Source: Pseudooceanicola nanhaiensis (GTDB lineage Bacteria; Pseudomonadota; Alphaproteobacteria; Rhodobacterales; Rhodobacteraceae). From it: a DNA stretch of 64,000 bases. Both the position numbers and the translations under genes were made by a program. The stretch lies in the NCBI RefSeq assembly GCF_020171315.1, contig NZ_JAIUZP010000008.1:124001-188000 (forward strand). The letters run 5' to 3'. The notes beneath the pieces are model-generated. The model did not search any database. It was not told the DNA's origin and was given only the letters and a program-made list of their open reading frames with translations. Below are positions 28,846-36,974 of the stretch, piece by piece (within the stretch, counting starts at the first letter, position 1; each line of letters begins with the position of its first letter).

Positions 28846-29472
28846 TTACTTGGACAGTTCTTTGGCCTGATCAACCCAGCCTTCACGCTCGATACGGCCT
28901 TTGAACGACAGTTCTTCGTCGAACTTGGCAATATCGGCTTCGGTCCAGGCAGCGATCTGCGCGAAGCTGGTGATGCCAGCAGCGAGCAGTTTCTTCTCAA
29001 GCGCCGGGCCAACGCCCGAGAGCTTCTTCAGATCGTCTGCGCCCTCGGCTTTTTCAACCTTGGCGGCAGCTTTTTTCGGCGCCGGTGCGGCGGCCTCGAC
29101 AGCTGCGCCCGAAACCGAGCCCGCGCCGATGGCTGCTTTCACGCCCGATGCGTCGCCGCCTTCGGCGAGGATCTCGGTCACGCGGAGCAGGGTCAGCTGC
29201 TGACGGTGGCCGCGGGTCCGCTTGGACGAGTGCTTACGACGGCGCTTGACGAACTTGATCGTCTTTTCGCCTTTGATCTGGTCGATCACCTCTGCCTGAA
29301 CGGCTGCGCCAGCCACGAGGGGCGCGCCGAGAACGGTGTTGTCGCCGCCCAGCATGAGGATGTCGTTGAATTGGACTTTTTCACCGGCCGCAGCGGCCAG
29401 CTTTTCGACACGCAGAAGGTCGCCCGACTGGACCTTGTACTGCTTGCCGCCGGTTTTCAGAACCGCGAACAT
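28846..29472 (-). CDS. rplU: 50S ribosomal protein L21 with a C-terminal helix-hairpin-helix extension
   Basis: 208 residues, about twice the usual 103. Residues 1-103 are canonical L21 ([14 protein letters not shown] start, [19 protein letters not shown]). Residues about 104-145 are an Ala/Lys-rich linker, and 145-208 contain [23 protein letters not shown], a helix-hairpin-helix motif also seen in NADH dehydrogenase subunit-linked and nucleic-acid-binding proteins. Such tails occur in alphaproteobacterial L21. The tail probably contacts rRNA at the subunit surface, but this is an inference. Confidence 0.95.
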   Translation of the reverse strand: MFAVLKTGGKQYKVQSGDLLRVEKLAAAAGEKVQFNDILMLGGDNTVLGAPLVAGAAVQAEVIDQIKGEKTIKFVKRRRKHSSKRTRGHRQQLTLLRVTEILAEGGDASGVKAAIGAGSVSGAAVEAAAPAPKKAAAKVEKAEGADDLKKLSGVGPALEKKLLAAGITSFAQIAAWTEADIAKFDEELSFKGRIEREGWVDQAKELSK

Positions 29473-29632
29473 AAGCGTCTTCCTTTTTTCACCGCGTCTC
29501 GTGGCCCCTTCGGGATCATGACCCTTCAGGCGTTCGGACCGTTTCGGTCGCCGGTGGACTGCGCGTCCTTACGGACGTCGTTGAACATCATTAATAGGTG
29601 CCCGGAACAAGCTGGGCCTGCCGGGTTGCGGG
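29473..29632 (-). promoter_or_regulatory. rplU leader with two stem-loops
   Basis: The region between the candidate promoter and the L21 start is about 155 bases. On the minus strand it contains CGTCC-GTAA-GGACG (29564-29577, a GNRA-type tetraloop) and GACCG-AAA-CGGTC (29537-29549). Such a leader could carry an autoregulatory site for L21, by analogy with ribosomal protein leaders in other bacteria. Confidence 0.4.
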
Positions 29633-29661
29633 CTTATCTATCGGTTGTACCGTGAAGTCAA
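29633..29661 (-). promoter_or_regulatory. Candidate sigma-70-type promoter of rplU-rpmA
   Basis: On the minus strand TTGACT (29656-29661) is followed after 17 bases by GATAAG (29633-29638); TAGATA at 15 bases is an overlapping alternative. It fits the housekeeping consensus better than other sequence in the 311-base gap. The remaining bases to 29783 hold nothing else recognised. Confidence 0.45.
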
Positions 29662-29783
29662 GGGAAGTTTCGGGCATTGGCGGATCGCGCGCCCTATGCC
29701 CTGCGTGCAAGGTATCTCCGCGGGCCGCGCCCTGCAAGCGCATGGCTCACGGGCAGGTTTCCCCTGCCCGCCTCCCTTGGCGA

Positions 29784-30662
29784 TCAGAGCTCTTCCGAGG
29801 CCGCCTCGCTCGCCACGGCGAGGCCGAGCGCGTGGTAGACCTCTTCGTAGACCGCGTTGAACCCGGCAAAGAACGCCCGGTTCAGACGCTGGCCCGGATC
29901 GGTTTCCGACAGCTCCACCAGCGTGCGCAGGTCCTCTTCCGCGAGGGGCGCATAGGCGGTGGCAAGGAAGGCCCGCAGCCAGGTGCTGCTTTCCTGCGTC
30001 GTCTCCGCCTCGCGGTCCCAGACGTCGTTGACCATCTCGTCCTCGGACATCTGTAGCACACCGCCATCGGCCAGACCGCGGTAGAACTGGTAGTTCGAGT
30101 TCATCGCCCCCATGACGTTGTAGGCCACGAGGTCGTTCACCTCGATGTAGCGGTCGATCAGCGCCATCTGGCCCTCGGGCAGCGCCGTGCCCCCCGCGAC
30201 CGCCTGGCTGGCCGCATCCTCGACGGCGGCGTCGAGGAAGGAGCGCCGCGCCTCGGTTTCGAGGGTGACCACCTGCCGGCCCACCGCGCTGTCGTAGAAG
30301 TTGAGGATCGGCGTCAGCTCCACCCCCGCGAGATCGGCCTCGAAGGCGGTGCGCAGCGTCGTCTCCAGCGCCTTGGGCGCGGTGATCTCTTCGACCGCCG
30401 TGGTCCAGCCCGGCCCCGGACGCCCGTCCAGATGCGTCTCGGCCAGGTCGCGAGTCAACGCGAGGAGTTCCTCGCGCATGATCTCGAGGGTCTCGGGCAT
30501 ACCCGTCAGCTCGAACAGTCTCTCCTGCGGGCCGGGCATGGGCGCGACCGCCTGTGCCGTCTCCTGAGCCGCTTGCGGCAGTTGCTGGGCGACAGCCGGG
30601 GCCGCACCGATCGCGGAAGAGAGGGCGAGGCCGAGAGAAAGGACGAGCTTGCTGGGTGTCAT
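29784..30662 (-). CDS. Secreted DUF2059-domain protein (first of two adjacent paralogues)
   Basis: 292 residues with an N-terminal signal peptide (LVLSLGLALSSAIGAAPAVAQ). The mature part is helical, with a DUF2059-like stretch near GVELTPILNFYDSAVGRQVVTLE (residues about 105-128). Periplasmic location is expected; the function of DUF2059 proteins is not established. Its ATG overlaps the stop of the upstream paralogue as TGATG, so the two are translated together. Confidence 0.75.
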   Translation of the reverse strand: MTPSKLVLSLGLALSSAIGAAPAVAQQLPQAAQETAQAVAPMPGPQERLFELTGMPETLEIMREELLALTRDLAETHLDGRPGPGWTTAVEEITAPKALETTLRTAFEADLAGVELTPILNFYDSAVGRQVVTLETEARRSFLDAAVEDAASQAVAGGTALPEGQMALIDRYIEVNDLVAYNVMGAMNSNYQFYRGLADGGVLQMSEDEMVNDVWDREAETTQESSTWLRAFLATAYAPLAEEDLRTLVELSETDPGQRLNRAFFAGFNAVYEEVYHALGLAVASEAASEEL

Positions 30663-31519
30663 CAGAGATCCTGCGCAGGGGCGAGGCCCCGCATTTCCTT
30701 GGCCAGCGCCTCGAAGCGGTTGGCCATGATTTCGAACTGAACGGCATTCATCAGTTCATAAACCCGCTGCATCAAAGGATGTTCCAGCGCCTCTGCATAG
30801 GTGTCGAGTTCGCCGTCCGTGAAATCCTTGTAGGTGGCCGCCGAGGCCGCGAGCGATGAGCTCTCGATCGACTTGGCGATTTCCGGGGCGTTCTTGCGCT
30901 GCACGTCGCGCAGCTGCTCCTCGTCGATGCGCAGCGTGATGACGCCTGCTGCTTGCGCCGCCAGAATGAAGCGCAGCTCGACCGTCTGCAACGCGCGCAC
31001 AGAGGTATCGACCGAGCCGATAGCCTCCATCATCCGGCGGATGATCTCGATTCGCTCCGGATCGGTTTCGCCGTAACCTTCGACGAGCGCCTGCCCCTCG
31101 GAATACTTGTCGTCCGACTCGCGCAGGTGGGAGTCGTTTTCGGCCTCCACGAGGCGCTTGCCCAGGTCGGAGCCATAGAAGGCCTCGGCATAGTCGAGGG
31201 CCTCGTCATCCAGTGCCGCCACGAGAATCTCGGTCCCCATCTGCTGCATGAGGGGCACGTCGAAGACCTCGTCCACCAGCACCTGCCAGCTGGCGCCGAA
31301 GTCATCCGCCTCGACGCCCAGCATTCGCGGCGCCTGTTCGGCGGACTGCTTGATGCTCTCCAGCGAGACGTCGAAACCGGTGACCTTAAGGAAGTCTTTG
31401 ACCCGGGCTTCATCCGCGGCACGCACCGGATGCGCGGCCAGCAGAGGCACCGCCAAAAGGCAGATCTGCAGCAGCGCCAGAGGCCGGAAAGAACGGAAAG
31501 AAAGGGGGTTCGGACGCAT
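30662..31519 (-). CDS. Secreted DUF2059-domain protein (second paralogue)
   Basis: 285 residues with a signal peptide ending near HPVRA. The segment DYAEAFYGSDLGKRLVEAE corresponds to the YDSAVGRQVVTLE region of the neighbour, marking a common fold, but overall identity is low. It is the upstream gene of the pair. The promoter should lie in 31520-31685, between it and tRNA-Ser, which is transcribed in the other direction. Confidence 0.73.
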   Translation of the reverse strand: MRPNPLSFRSFRPLALLQICLLAVPLLAAHPVRAADEARVKDFLKVTGFDVSLESIKQSAEQAPRMLGVEADDFGASWQVLVDEVFDVPLMQQMGTEILVAALDDEALDYAEAFYGSDLGKRLVEAENDSHLRESDDKYSEGQALVEGYGETDPERIEIIRRMMEAIGSVDTSVRALQTVELRFILAAQAAGVITLRIDEEQLRDVQRKNAPEIAKSIESSSLAASAATYKDFTDGELDTYAEALEHPLMQRVYELMNAVQFEIMANRFEALAKEMRGLAPAQDL

Positions 31520-31685
31520 GGAGGGCTCCTGTCAGGGTCGCGGTATTGCGCAGACCTTTCCGGCCCCCGCGGAGGGTCCGGATGGCGTGATGCGGCAAGC
31601 GTAGGACTTTTCTACGTCACGGCAATGCAAATCACCTCTTGCGCCCGTGAGCTGACCTGTGTAGATCGCCCCCCACGACCCCCGC

Positions 31686-31775
31686 GGAGAGGTGCCGGAG
31701 TGGTCGAACGGGACGGTTTCGAAAACCGTTGTACTCGCAAGGGTACCCAGGGTTCGAATCCCTGTCTCTCCGCCA
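31686..31775 (+). tRNA. tRNA-Ser (anticodon CGA)
   Basis: 90 bases including an encoded CCA. Acceptor arm GGAGAGG pairs with TCTCTCC, discriminator G, CCA at 31773-31775. The anticodon stem ACGGT/ACCGT holds a seven-base loop TTCGAAA with anticodon CGA, which reads UCG. A long variable arm (around GTACTCGCAAGGGTAC) is a class II serine feature, and GGTTCGAATCC is the T arm. A hairpin CTTCCCC-TTA-GGGGAAG region follows immediately at 31776-31793, possibly the 3' end signal. Confidence 0.97.
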
Positions 31776-32090
31776 CTTCCCCTTAGGGGGAAGAGCCGTC
31801 CCTGGGTGTTGGTCCGAAGTTTTCCTCTCGGATCAACGCATTACCCCCGCCATATGATGCAAGACGCGAAGGTCGCCAGCCGCGGCCCCCGCGTTCATGT
31901 TCTGGCGCACTTGCCTGACATCGCCAATCGCCCCGCCGTGATGCGCCGCGCTGCCGACGCCGCAACCCGCCCCCATGGCGATCCCTGCGCGCGCCGCCAG
32001 CATAGGCCTCCCACCCCGCGGTCCGCACGCGCAGGTTCGCAGGTGTCCGCCTTGGCAACGCCGAAGCAGCGCCAGACCGCCTGCCCGGCC
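31776..32090. other. Gap between tRNA-Ser and chemoreceptor gene
   Basis: 315 bases. Apart from the small hairpin at 31776-31793 next to the tRNA, nothing was recognised. The plus-strand open frame that crosses it is the antisense shadow of the chemoreceptor. Confidence 0.5.
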
Positions 32091-33479
32091 CTAACCCGCC
32101 CTTGCTCGTGCCGGTGCGGGCGCCGACCGCCGGCGATGCCCTGCCAGCGTGAACTGGCCGATCAGCGCGTTGAGCCGCATCACGTTGTCCCGCAGGGTCG
32201 CGGCCTCTGCGGCCGTCTCCTCGCCCATGGCGGCGTTCTGCTGGGTCAGGGCGCCGGTATCCGACACACCCTTGTTAACCTGCCGCACCCCGCTGGCCTG
32301 CTGCTCCGTCATGCGGGAAATCTCTTCCAGCAGGCGGTCGATCTCCAGCACCTTGTCCCGGGTCACGATGAGGTCTTCGCTGGTGCGGTTCACCAGAGCC
32401 TCCCCCCGATCCACATGGGCCGCACTGTCGTCCATCAGGGTGCGGATGTTCTTGGCCGCCTCGGCGGAGCGTTGCGCCAGGCTGCGCACCTCCGTCGCCA
32501 CGACGGCGAAGCCGCGCCCCGCCTCGCCTGCGCGCGCCGCTTCGACCCCCGCATTCAGCGCCAGCAGGTTGGTCTGCATCGCGATCGTGTCGATGACCGA
32601 GACGATCTGGCGGATCTCGCGCGAGGACGAGGCGATCTCGGCCATGGCGCCGCGGGTCTCGCTCATCTGATCGGCCGAGCCGGTGACCATCGCCCGCGCC
32701 TCGCCTGCCGCGGTGGCGGCGGTGCGGCCGCTTTCGTTGGTCTGCGCAAGCGTCTCCGACACGCCCTCCAGTTCGGTGGCGGAGCGGCCGAGCGCCGCGG
32801 CCTGCTGTTCGGTGCGGCGGGACATGGCCTCCACCGCGCCGGCAATATGATCCGTCGCCCCCTGCACCTCGGCCGAGGCCTCGACAATCTCTGTCAGCGC
32901 GGCGTGCAGCGTCTCGGTGGCGGTGTTGAAATCCTCCCGGGCGCGGGCGATCTTGGCCGGTGCCTCCTCTCCGACGCGATGCGTGAGATCCCCGCGGGCG
33001 AGCGCCTGCAACGCCTGCCCCAGCACATCCATCGCGCGGCGGTCCTCCTCCGCCTCTGCCTCGAAGAAGTGGTGCATGGCCACCGCCACATCGGCAAAGA
33101 TCGAGTTCATCAGCGACTGGATCAACGCGGGAGAGAGCGCCCCGCGTCCCTCGGCGGCGGAGAGCGCCACCATGAGGTTGCCCGCGTAATGGGCGTAGCC
33201 CGCCAGATAGGTCGGGAAATCCACCCGGGCGGCAATGTCGCGCGCCAGCCCGCGCTGCAGGGTGAAATAGGCGGGAGAGAAATCCCCGGTGGAGATATGC
33301 GCGAACTTCGCCTGTTCATCGCGCCACAGCGCATCCGGCAAGGTGGTGAGCGCGGGATCGACCACCCGGTAGGCCTTCAGCAGCACCTCCCGCAACTGGC
33401 CCTCGATCGCGCGGCGCACTTCGGCCCCGGTCGCCTTTTCCGCCGCGGTCCAAGGGCGAATCCTGTCCTCGATGTTCAC
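32091..33479 (-). CDS. Soluble methyl-accepting chemotaxis protein, possible globin-like sensor domain
   Basis: 462 residues from a GTG at 33479 (GGGAGAC upstream). No transmembrane segment is present. Residues about 1-150 are helical and resemble the globin-coupled sensor pattern ([18 protein letters not shown]), but no His stands where the proximal heme ligand is expected, so heme binding is doubtful. Residues about 190-440 are the signalling domain, with the tip [23 protein letters not shown] split around position 330. It probably reports a cytoplasmic cue to CheA/CheW. It is 8 kb from the che cluster and seems to be transcribed alone. Confidence 0.8.
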   Translation of the reverse strand: MNIEDRIRPWTAAEKATGAEVRRAIEGQLREVLLKAYRVVDPALTTLPDALWRDEQAKFAHISTGDFSPAYFTLQRGLARDIAARVDFPTYLAGYAHYAGNLMVALSAAEGRGALSPALIQSLMNSIFADVAVAMHHFFEAEAEEDRRAMDVLGQALQALARGDLTHRVGEEAPAKIARAREDFNTATETLHAALTEIVEASAEVQGATDHIAGAVEAMSRRTEQQAAALGRSATELEGVSETLAQTNESGRTAATAAGEARAMVTGSADQMSETRGAMAEIASSSREIRQIVSVIDTIAMQTNLLALNAGVEAARAGEAGRGFAVVATEVRSLAQRSAEAAKNIRTLMDDSAAHVDRGEALVNRTSEDLIVTRDKVLEIDRLLEEISRMTEQQASGVRQVNKGVSDTGALTQQNAAMGEETAAEAATLRDNVMRLNALIGQFTLAGHRRRSAPAPARARAG

Positions 33480-33678
33480 GTCTGTCTCCCTGCTGCATGG
33501 ATGCGGGGCATCGTGGCAGCACGGGCTTTCCATAGCGTAAACGCCGGCCCTGCCCCGCGACGGCCCGGAAAGCGCCCGACAGGTCGCGAAAGAGCCTCAT
33601 TTCCGGACGGGCAACGCTCTTTTTCTGCCATCGAAACATCTTAGCGATGGTAAAACAGATGCAGAGGGACCTGCTGCC

Positions 33679-34011
33679 ATGACACCGCCCCACACCATCC
33701 GGCCGTCCACGGACGATGCAACAGTGCGCCATCAGCGCCTGTTCGAATACCTGCGCCAGACGGACCTGTCGCGAGACACGCTGATCACGGGCGATCAGGA
33801 CGATCCCTATCCGGCTCAGAATATGGCCCAGAAGATGATGCAGGAGCGGCTGCGCGCCGCCGGTCAGCCGCCGATGGGCGCCTCGCTTGCGGATTGGGCC
33901 CGTGCAGCGGCCGCCACCTTGCAGCCCGCCCTGCCCGAGACGCCCACCCAGACATCCCCGCGTCCGGGCCTCGCGGCGCGGCTCCCCCGCCTGCCGTGGC
34001 GCCGGGCCTGA
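33679..34011 (+). CDS. Hypothetical small protein
   Basis: 110 residues with AGAGGGACC before the ATG. No signal peptide or membrane segment. The middle (YLRQTDLSRDTLITGDQDDPYPAQNMAQ) is hydrophilic, and the C-terminal quarter is proline- and arginine-rich. No family was recognised. It lies between the chemoreceptor start and the rlmE stop, converging on the latter with three bases between. Codon use is similar to neighbours, which favours a real gene. Confidence 0.5.
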   Translation: MTPPHTIRPSTDDATVRHQRLFEYLRQTDLSRDTLITGDQDDPYPAQNMAQKMMQERLRAAGQPPMGASLADWARAAAATLQPALPETPTQTSPRPGLAARLPRLPWRRA

Positions 34012-34014
34012 GGG

Positions 34015-34803
34015 TTACTCCGCCTCGGACCCGTTTCCGCGATAGCCGGTGGCGACCACGAATTTCTCCGAGCTGTCCGAGCGCGACGAGGGCGGCTTGA
34101 CGTTGGCGACCTTGTCGAACTTCTGCTTCAGCAGCTTCTGCAACTCGCCCTCCGCACCGCCGGCGAGGACCTTGGCCACGAAGGTGCCGCCCACCTCCAG
34201 CACGTCGAAGGCGAAATAGGCCGCCGTCTCGCAGAGCGCGATGATCCGCAGGTGATCGGTCTGCTTGTGGCCCGAGGAGGAGGCCGCCATGTCGGACATG
34301 ACCACGTCTGCCTTGCCGCCGAGCCACTCCTTCACCTTCAGGTCCGCATCGTCCTCCATGAAGTCGAGTTGGTAGACCTCGGCCCCGGGGATCGGCTCCA
34401 CCTCCTGCAGGTCGACGCCGATGATCGTGCCGATGGCCTTGCCCTTCTTCTCGCCAAGGGCGTTGATCCGGGGCACCGCCACCTGGATCCAGCCGCCGGG
34501 CGCGCAGCCGAGGTCGACCACGCGGGCCCCGGGCACGAGGAAGCGGAACTTGTCGTCCAGCTCCATGATCTTGAAGGCCGCGCGGCCGCGATAGCCCTCG
34601 GCCTGCGCGCGGCGCACGTAGGGATCGTTCAGCTGGCGCTGCAACCAGCGGGTCGAGGAAAGCGAACGGCCACGGGCGGTCTTCACCTGCACCGTCAGGT
34701 CGCGCTGCCCGCGCCCCGAGGTGTTCTTGCCCGTGGGCTTCTTGCCGCCGGCCTTACCGGCCCCGCCGGCACCTGACTTGCTTCCACCGGGTTTCTTGGC
34801 CAC
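34015..34803 (-). CDS. rlmE: 23S rRNA (uridine-2'-O)-methyltransferase RlmE
   Basis: 262 residues from a GTG at 34803 (AAGGGGCGG upstream). Residues 1-50 are a Gly/Lys-rich basic extension that probably binds RNA. The FtsJ domain follows: [28 protein letters not shown] (SAM site), [23 protein letters not shown] and the catalytic Lys in [10 protein letters not shown]. It methylates U2552 in the ribosomal A loop, a late step of 50S assembly. Confidence 0.95.
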   Translation of the reverse strand: MAKKPGGSKSGAGGAGKAGGKKPTGKNTSGRGQRDLTVQVKTARGRSLSSTRWLQRQLNDPYVRRAQAEGYRGRAAFKIMELDDKFRFLVPGARVVDLGCAPGGWIQVAVPRINALGEKKGKAIGTIIGVDLQEVEPIPGAEVYQLDFMEDDADLKVKEWLGGKADVVMSDMAASSSGHKQTDHLRIIALCETAAYFAFDVLEVGGTFVAKVLAGGAEGELQKLLKQKFDKVANVKPPSSRSDSSEKFVVATGYRGNGSEAE

Positions 34804-34826
34804 TGGACCGCCCCTTCATCTTTCCA

Positions 34827-34874
34827 CAAATACCTCCGGGGGAGCGTGCCTTGGCACGCGGGGGCAGCGCCCCC
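34827..34874 (+). repeat. G-rich double-hairpin intergenic repeat, copy C
   Basis: CAAATACCTCCGGGGGA, then a variable hairpin GCGTGCC-TT-GGCACGC (34844-34859), then GGGGGC-AGC-GCCCCC. It lacks the AGACA loop of copies A, B and D, so it is a more diverged member. It lies in the 280-base gap between rlmE and the ppx-type gene, pointing toward ppx. Nothing else was recognised in that gap. Confidence 0.65.
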
Positions 34875-35083
34875 ACCCGGACCCCGCCTAGAACACCACA
34901 TTTGCGGGAGAGTCAAAACCTCCCAATGCGTTTGCAGAGGCGGTTGGCGGGCTGAGTGGCGCGCAGGCCCGGGTACGTCCTGCAGATCAGACCCCGCACC
35001 GGGTCTCGTTCGACACCCCGCGCCACGCCGACGGGCGGGGTCCAACGGGACAAAGCGCCAGAGCCGCCGCGCCCCGCGCCGTT

Positions 35084-36196
35084 TCAGAACGGGCCATCCT
35101 CCAGCACGCCATCGGCGCTCATCTGGGCATAGAGCAGCCCCTCGCGCAGGCCCCGGTCCGCGACCGAGAGCCGGTCCGTCGGCCAGCAGCGCAGCAGCGC
35201 CTGCAGGATCGCCGCGCCCGACATGATCAGCGCCTGCCGGTCCTGCCCGATCCGGGGATCGCGGCGGCGGCCTTCGGGGCCCATGTCGAGATAGGAGCGG
35301 ATCACCTTGTCGATCTGGTCCGAGGTCATGCGCAGCCCGTCGACCTTGGTCCGGTCATAGCGCTTCAGCCCGAGATAGCTGGCCGCCACCGTGGTCACCG
35401 TGCCGGAGGTGCCGACGATCTGGAAGCCTTCGCGGGTCTGTTCATCCTTGTAGGGCGCGAACTCGGCGAGGCTTTCCTCGAAGTACCACGACATCAGCGC
35501 GAAGCGCGCGGCATCGTCCTGCACGTCCCGGAACTGATCGCGCAGCGTGGCCACGCCGAGGGGAACCGAGATCCAGTCCACCACCTTGGCCGCCGGGAAC
35601 GGGCTCTGCGGCGGGTGGAAGCCCGCGTGCAGCCGCATGATCGCCCGGGGGCGTTCGCGGGCGGGTACGGAGGTGAGGTCGATCCAGACCAGCTCGGTCG
35701 AGCCGCCGCCGATGTCGACCACCAGCAACTGCTCGGTCTTGGTGGAGACCAGCGGCGCGCAGGAGATCACGGCGAGGCGGGCTTCCTCCTCGGGCTCGAT
35801 GATCTCGAGCCTGAGGCCGGTTTCCCGTTCGACGTTCTTGATGAACTTGCGCGCGTTGCAGGCGCGGCGGCAGGCCTCGGTGGCCACCAGCCGCATGCGT
35901 TCCACCTTGTGGCGCTTGAGCTTCTGCTGACAGACCCGGAGCGCCTGCACCGTGCGCCCCATGGACGCCCGGGACAATTGCCCAGAACTCTCCAGACCGG
36001 TGCCGAGCTGCACCGATTTCGAGAAGCTGTCGACCACATGAAACTGAGAGCCCTTCGGCTGGGCAATCAGCATGCGGCAAGAGTTGGTCCCCAGGTCCAG
36101 CGCAGCATACAGCTCCGCCGGATCGGGCGGGTTTGGCGCGGGGCTCTCTACCGGTTTCGGGAACGCGCCCGCGCTATTCGGACGCCTGGGCGCCAT
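35084..36196 (-). CDS. ppx: Ppx/GppA-family phosphatase
   Basis: 370 residues from the ATG at 36196, preceded by GGAGGG; an ATG five codons upstream has a weaker site. Actin-like fold: LDLGTNSCRMLIA (phosphate 1 motif), the EEEARLAVISCAP segment, VVDIGGGSTELV (phosphate 2 motif) and GTSGTVTT. Members remove terminal phosphate from polyphosphate or convert pppGpp to ppGpp; which one applies here cannot be told. Only the two N-terminal domains are present, which is shorter than E. coli Ppx (513 residues). The gene is flanked by inverted copies of the G-rich repeat. Confidence 0.88.
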   Translation of the reverse strand: MAPRRPNSAGAFPKPVESPAPNPPDPAELYAALDLGTNSCRMLIAQPKGSQFHVVDSFSKSVQLGTGLESSGQLSRASMGRTVQALRVCQQKLKRHKVERMRLVATEACRRACNARKFIKNVERETGLRLEIIEPEEEARLAVISCAPLVSTKTEQLLVVDIGGGSTELVWIDLTSVPARERPRAIMRLHAGFHPPQSPFPAAKVVDWISVPLGVATLRDQFRDVQDDAARFALMSWYFEESLAEFAPYKDEQTREGFQIVGTSGTVTTVAASYLGLKRYDRTKVDGLRMTSDQIDKVIRSYLDMGPEGRRRDPRIGQDRQALIMSGAAILQALLRCWPTDRLSVADRGLREGLLYAQMSADGVLEDGPF

Positions 36197-36651
36197 GGTT
36201 GCGCCCTCCATATCGTGTTGCTCTCAAGGTAGACGTTCCGGGGTGCGCGTGCAAGCGGTGACACATCCCGTGTCCGTGATGCGAGGGGGGACGGCGCGGA
36301 TTTGGTCAGGGGCATGGGCCGGGGTGGCGCATCCGGGGGCAAGGCAAAGAGGTGGGGTTCCGGCGGTCGCGCTTTCGGCGGGCCGTGGCGCGTCACGGTG
36401 GGTCGTGGCGGGGGGCTGTCTGCCCCCCTTGGCCCCTCGCGGGGCCAATTCCCCCCGAGGATATTTGCGAACAGTGGATGGGGGCGGCCCGGACGCGTGG
36501 GACTGGCGGGAGGTGACAGCCGGCGGTTGCGGGGGGCATGATCCCGGCAGCGACATCGCGCAGGTCGCGGGTGGGCCCTGTCATGTCGAAAATGGCCCGG
36601 GGGCCGTGCCTGACGTCGCGTAGGACTGAAGAACCGGAGAGAGGAATCGCC
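36197..36651. other. 455-base intergenic region holding repeat copy D
   Basis: It separates the ppx-type gene (-) from the one-carbon genes (+). The only structure recognised is the repeat at 36410-36480. Promoters for both sides are expected here but no clear consensus was seen. Confidence 0.5.
36410..36480 (-). repeat. G-rich double-hairpin intergenic repeat, copy D
   Basis: On the minus strand: CATCCACTGTTCGC, AAATATCCTCGGGGGGAA, variable hairpin TTGGCCCC-GCGA-GGGGCCAA (36429-36448), then GGGGGGC-AGACA-GCCCCCC (36410-36428). It shares the long CATCCACTGTTC lead with copy A. It points toward the ppx start and faces copy C across that gene. Confidence 0.75.
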
Positions 36652-36948
36652 ATGCCCGAGGTCACCATCGTCTACTGGAGGGACATCCCCGCGCAGGTGA
36701 TCGTGGGCAAGGGCCGTCGCGGCACCAAGCAGGTGCTGGCCGAACGCTTCGAACAGGCGATCGACCGCGCCGCCATGAAGGCCGGTGCCGCCGAGACCGA
36801 TGCCTACCTCGCCGAATGGCGCAAGGCCGCGCCCTACCCGGTGGAGGGCGACGCCGCCGAGATCGCCGCGGCAGAGGCCGCGCGGATCGAGGCCGAGTAT
36901 GACCAGGGCCGGCTGAAGGCGCTGATCGAGAAGGACGGATGGGCCTGA
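36652..36948 (+). CDS. Small 'virulence factor'-family protein
   Basis: 98 residues from the ATG at 36652 (GGAGAGAGGAATCGCC upstream). The start VTIVYWRDIPAQVIVGKGRRG is the signature of a conserved family whose label 'virulence factor' has no functional backing. In this lineage it is found next to metF-like and pterin-methyltransferase genes, as here, so a role in one-carbon or cobalamin-dependent metabolism is likelier. It precedes the metF-like gene by 26 bases. Confidence 0.75.
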   Translation: MPEVTIVYWRDIPAQVIVGKGRRGTKQVLAERFEQAIDRAAMKAGAAETDAYLAEWRKAAPYPVEGDAAEIAAAEAARIEAEYDQGRLKALIEKDGWA

Positions 36949-36974
36949 GCGCCCGGGGCATAAGGGAGGCCGTG

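Noticed and set aside
31692..33644. 650-residue plus-strand frame starting inside tRNA-Ser
   Set aside because: It begins in the tRNA and runs antisense to the chemoreceptor.
33648..33655. TTTACCAT (minus strand) as a CtrA half-site before the soluble chemoreceptor
   Set aside because: One mismatch in an eight-base half-site with no second half; expected by chance.
36652..36948. Evidence of virulence from the 'virulence factor' family name
   Set aside because: The label is historical; the gene context is one-carbon metabolism and nothing else here suggests pathogenicity.
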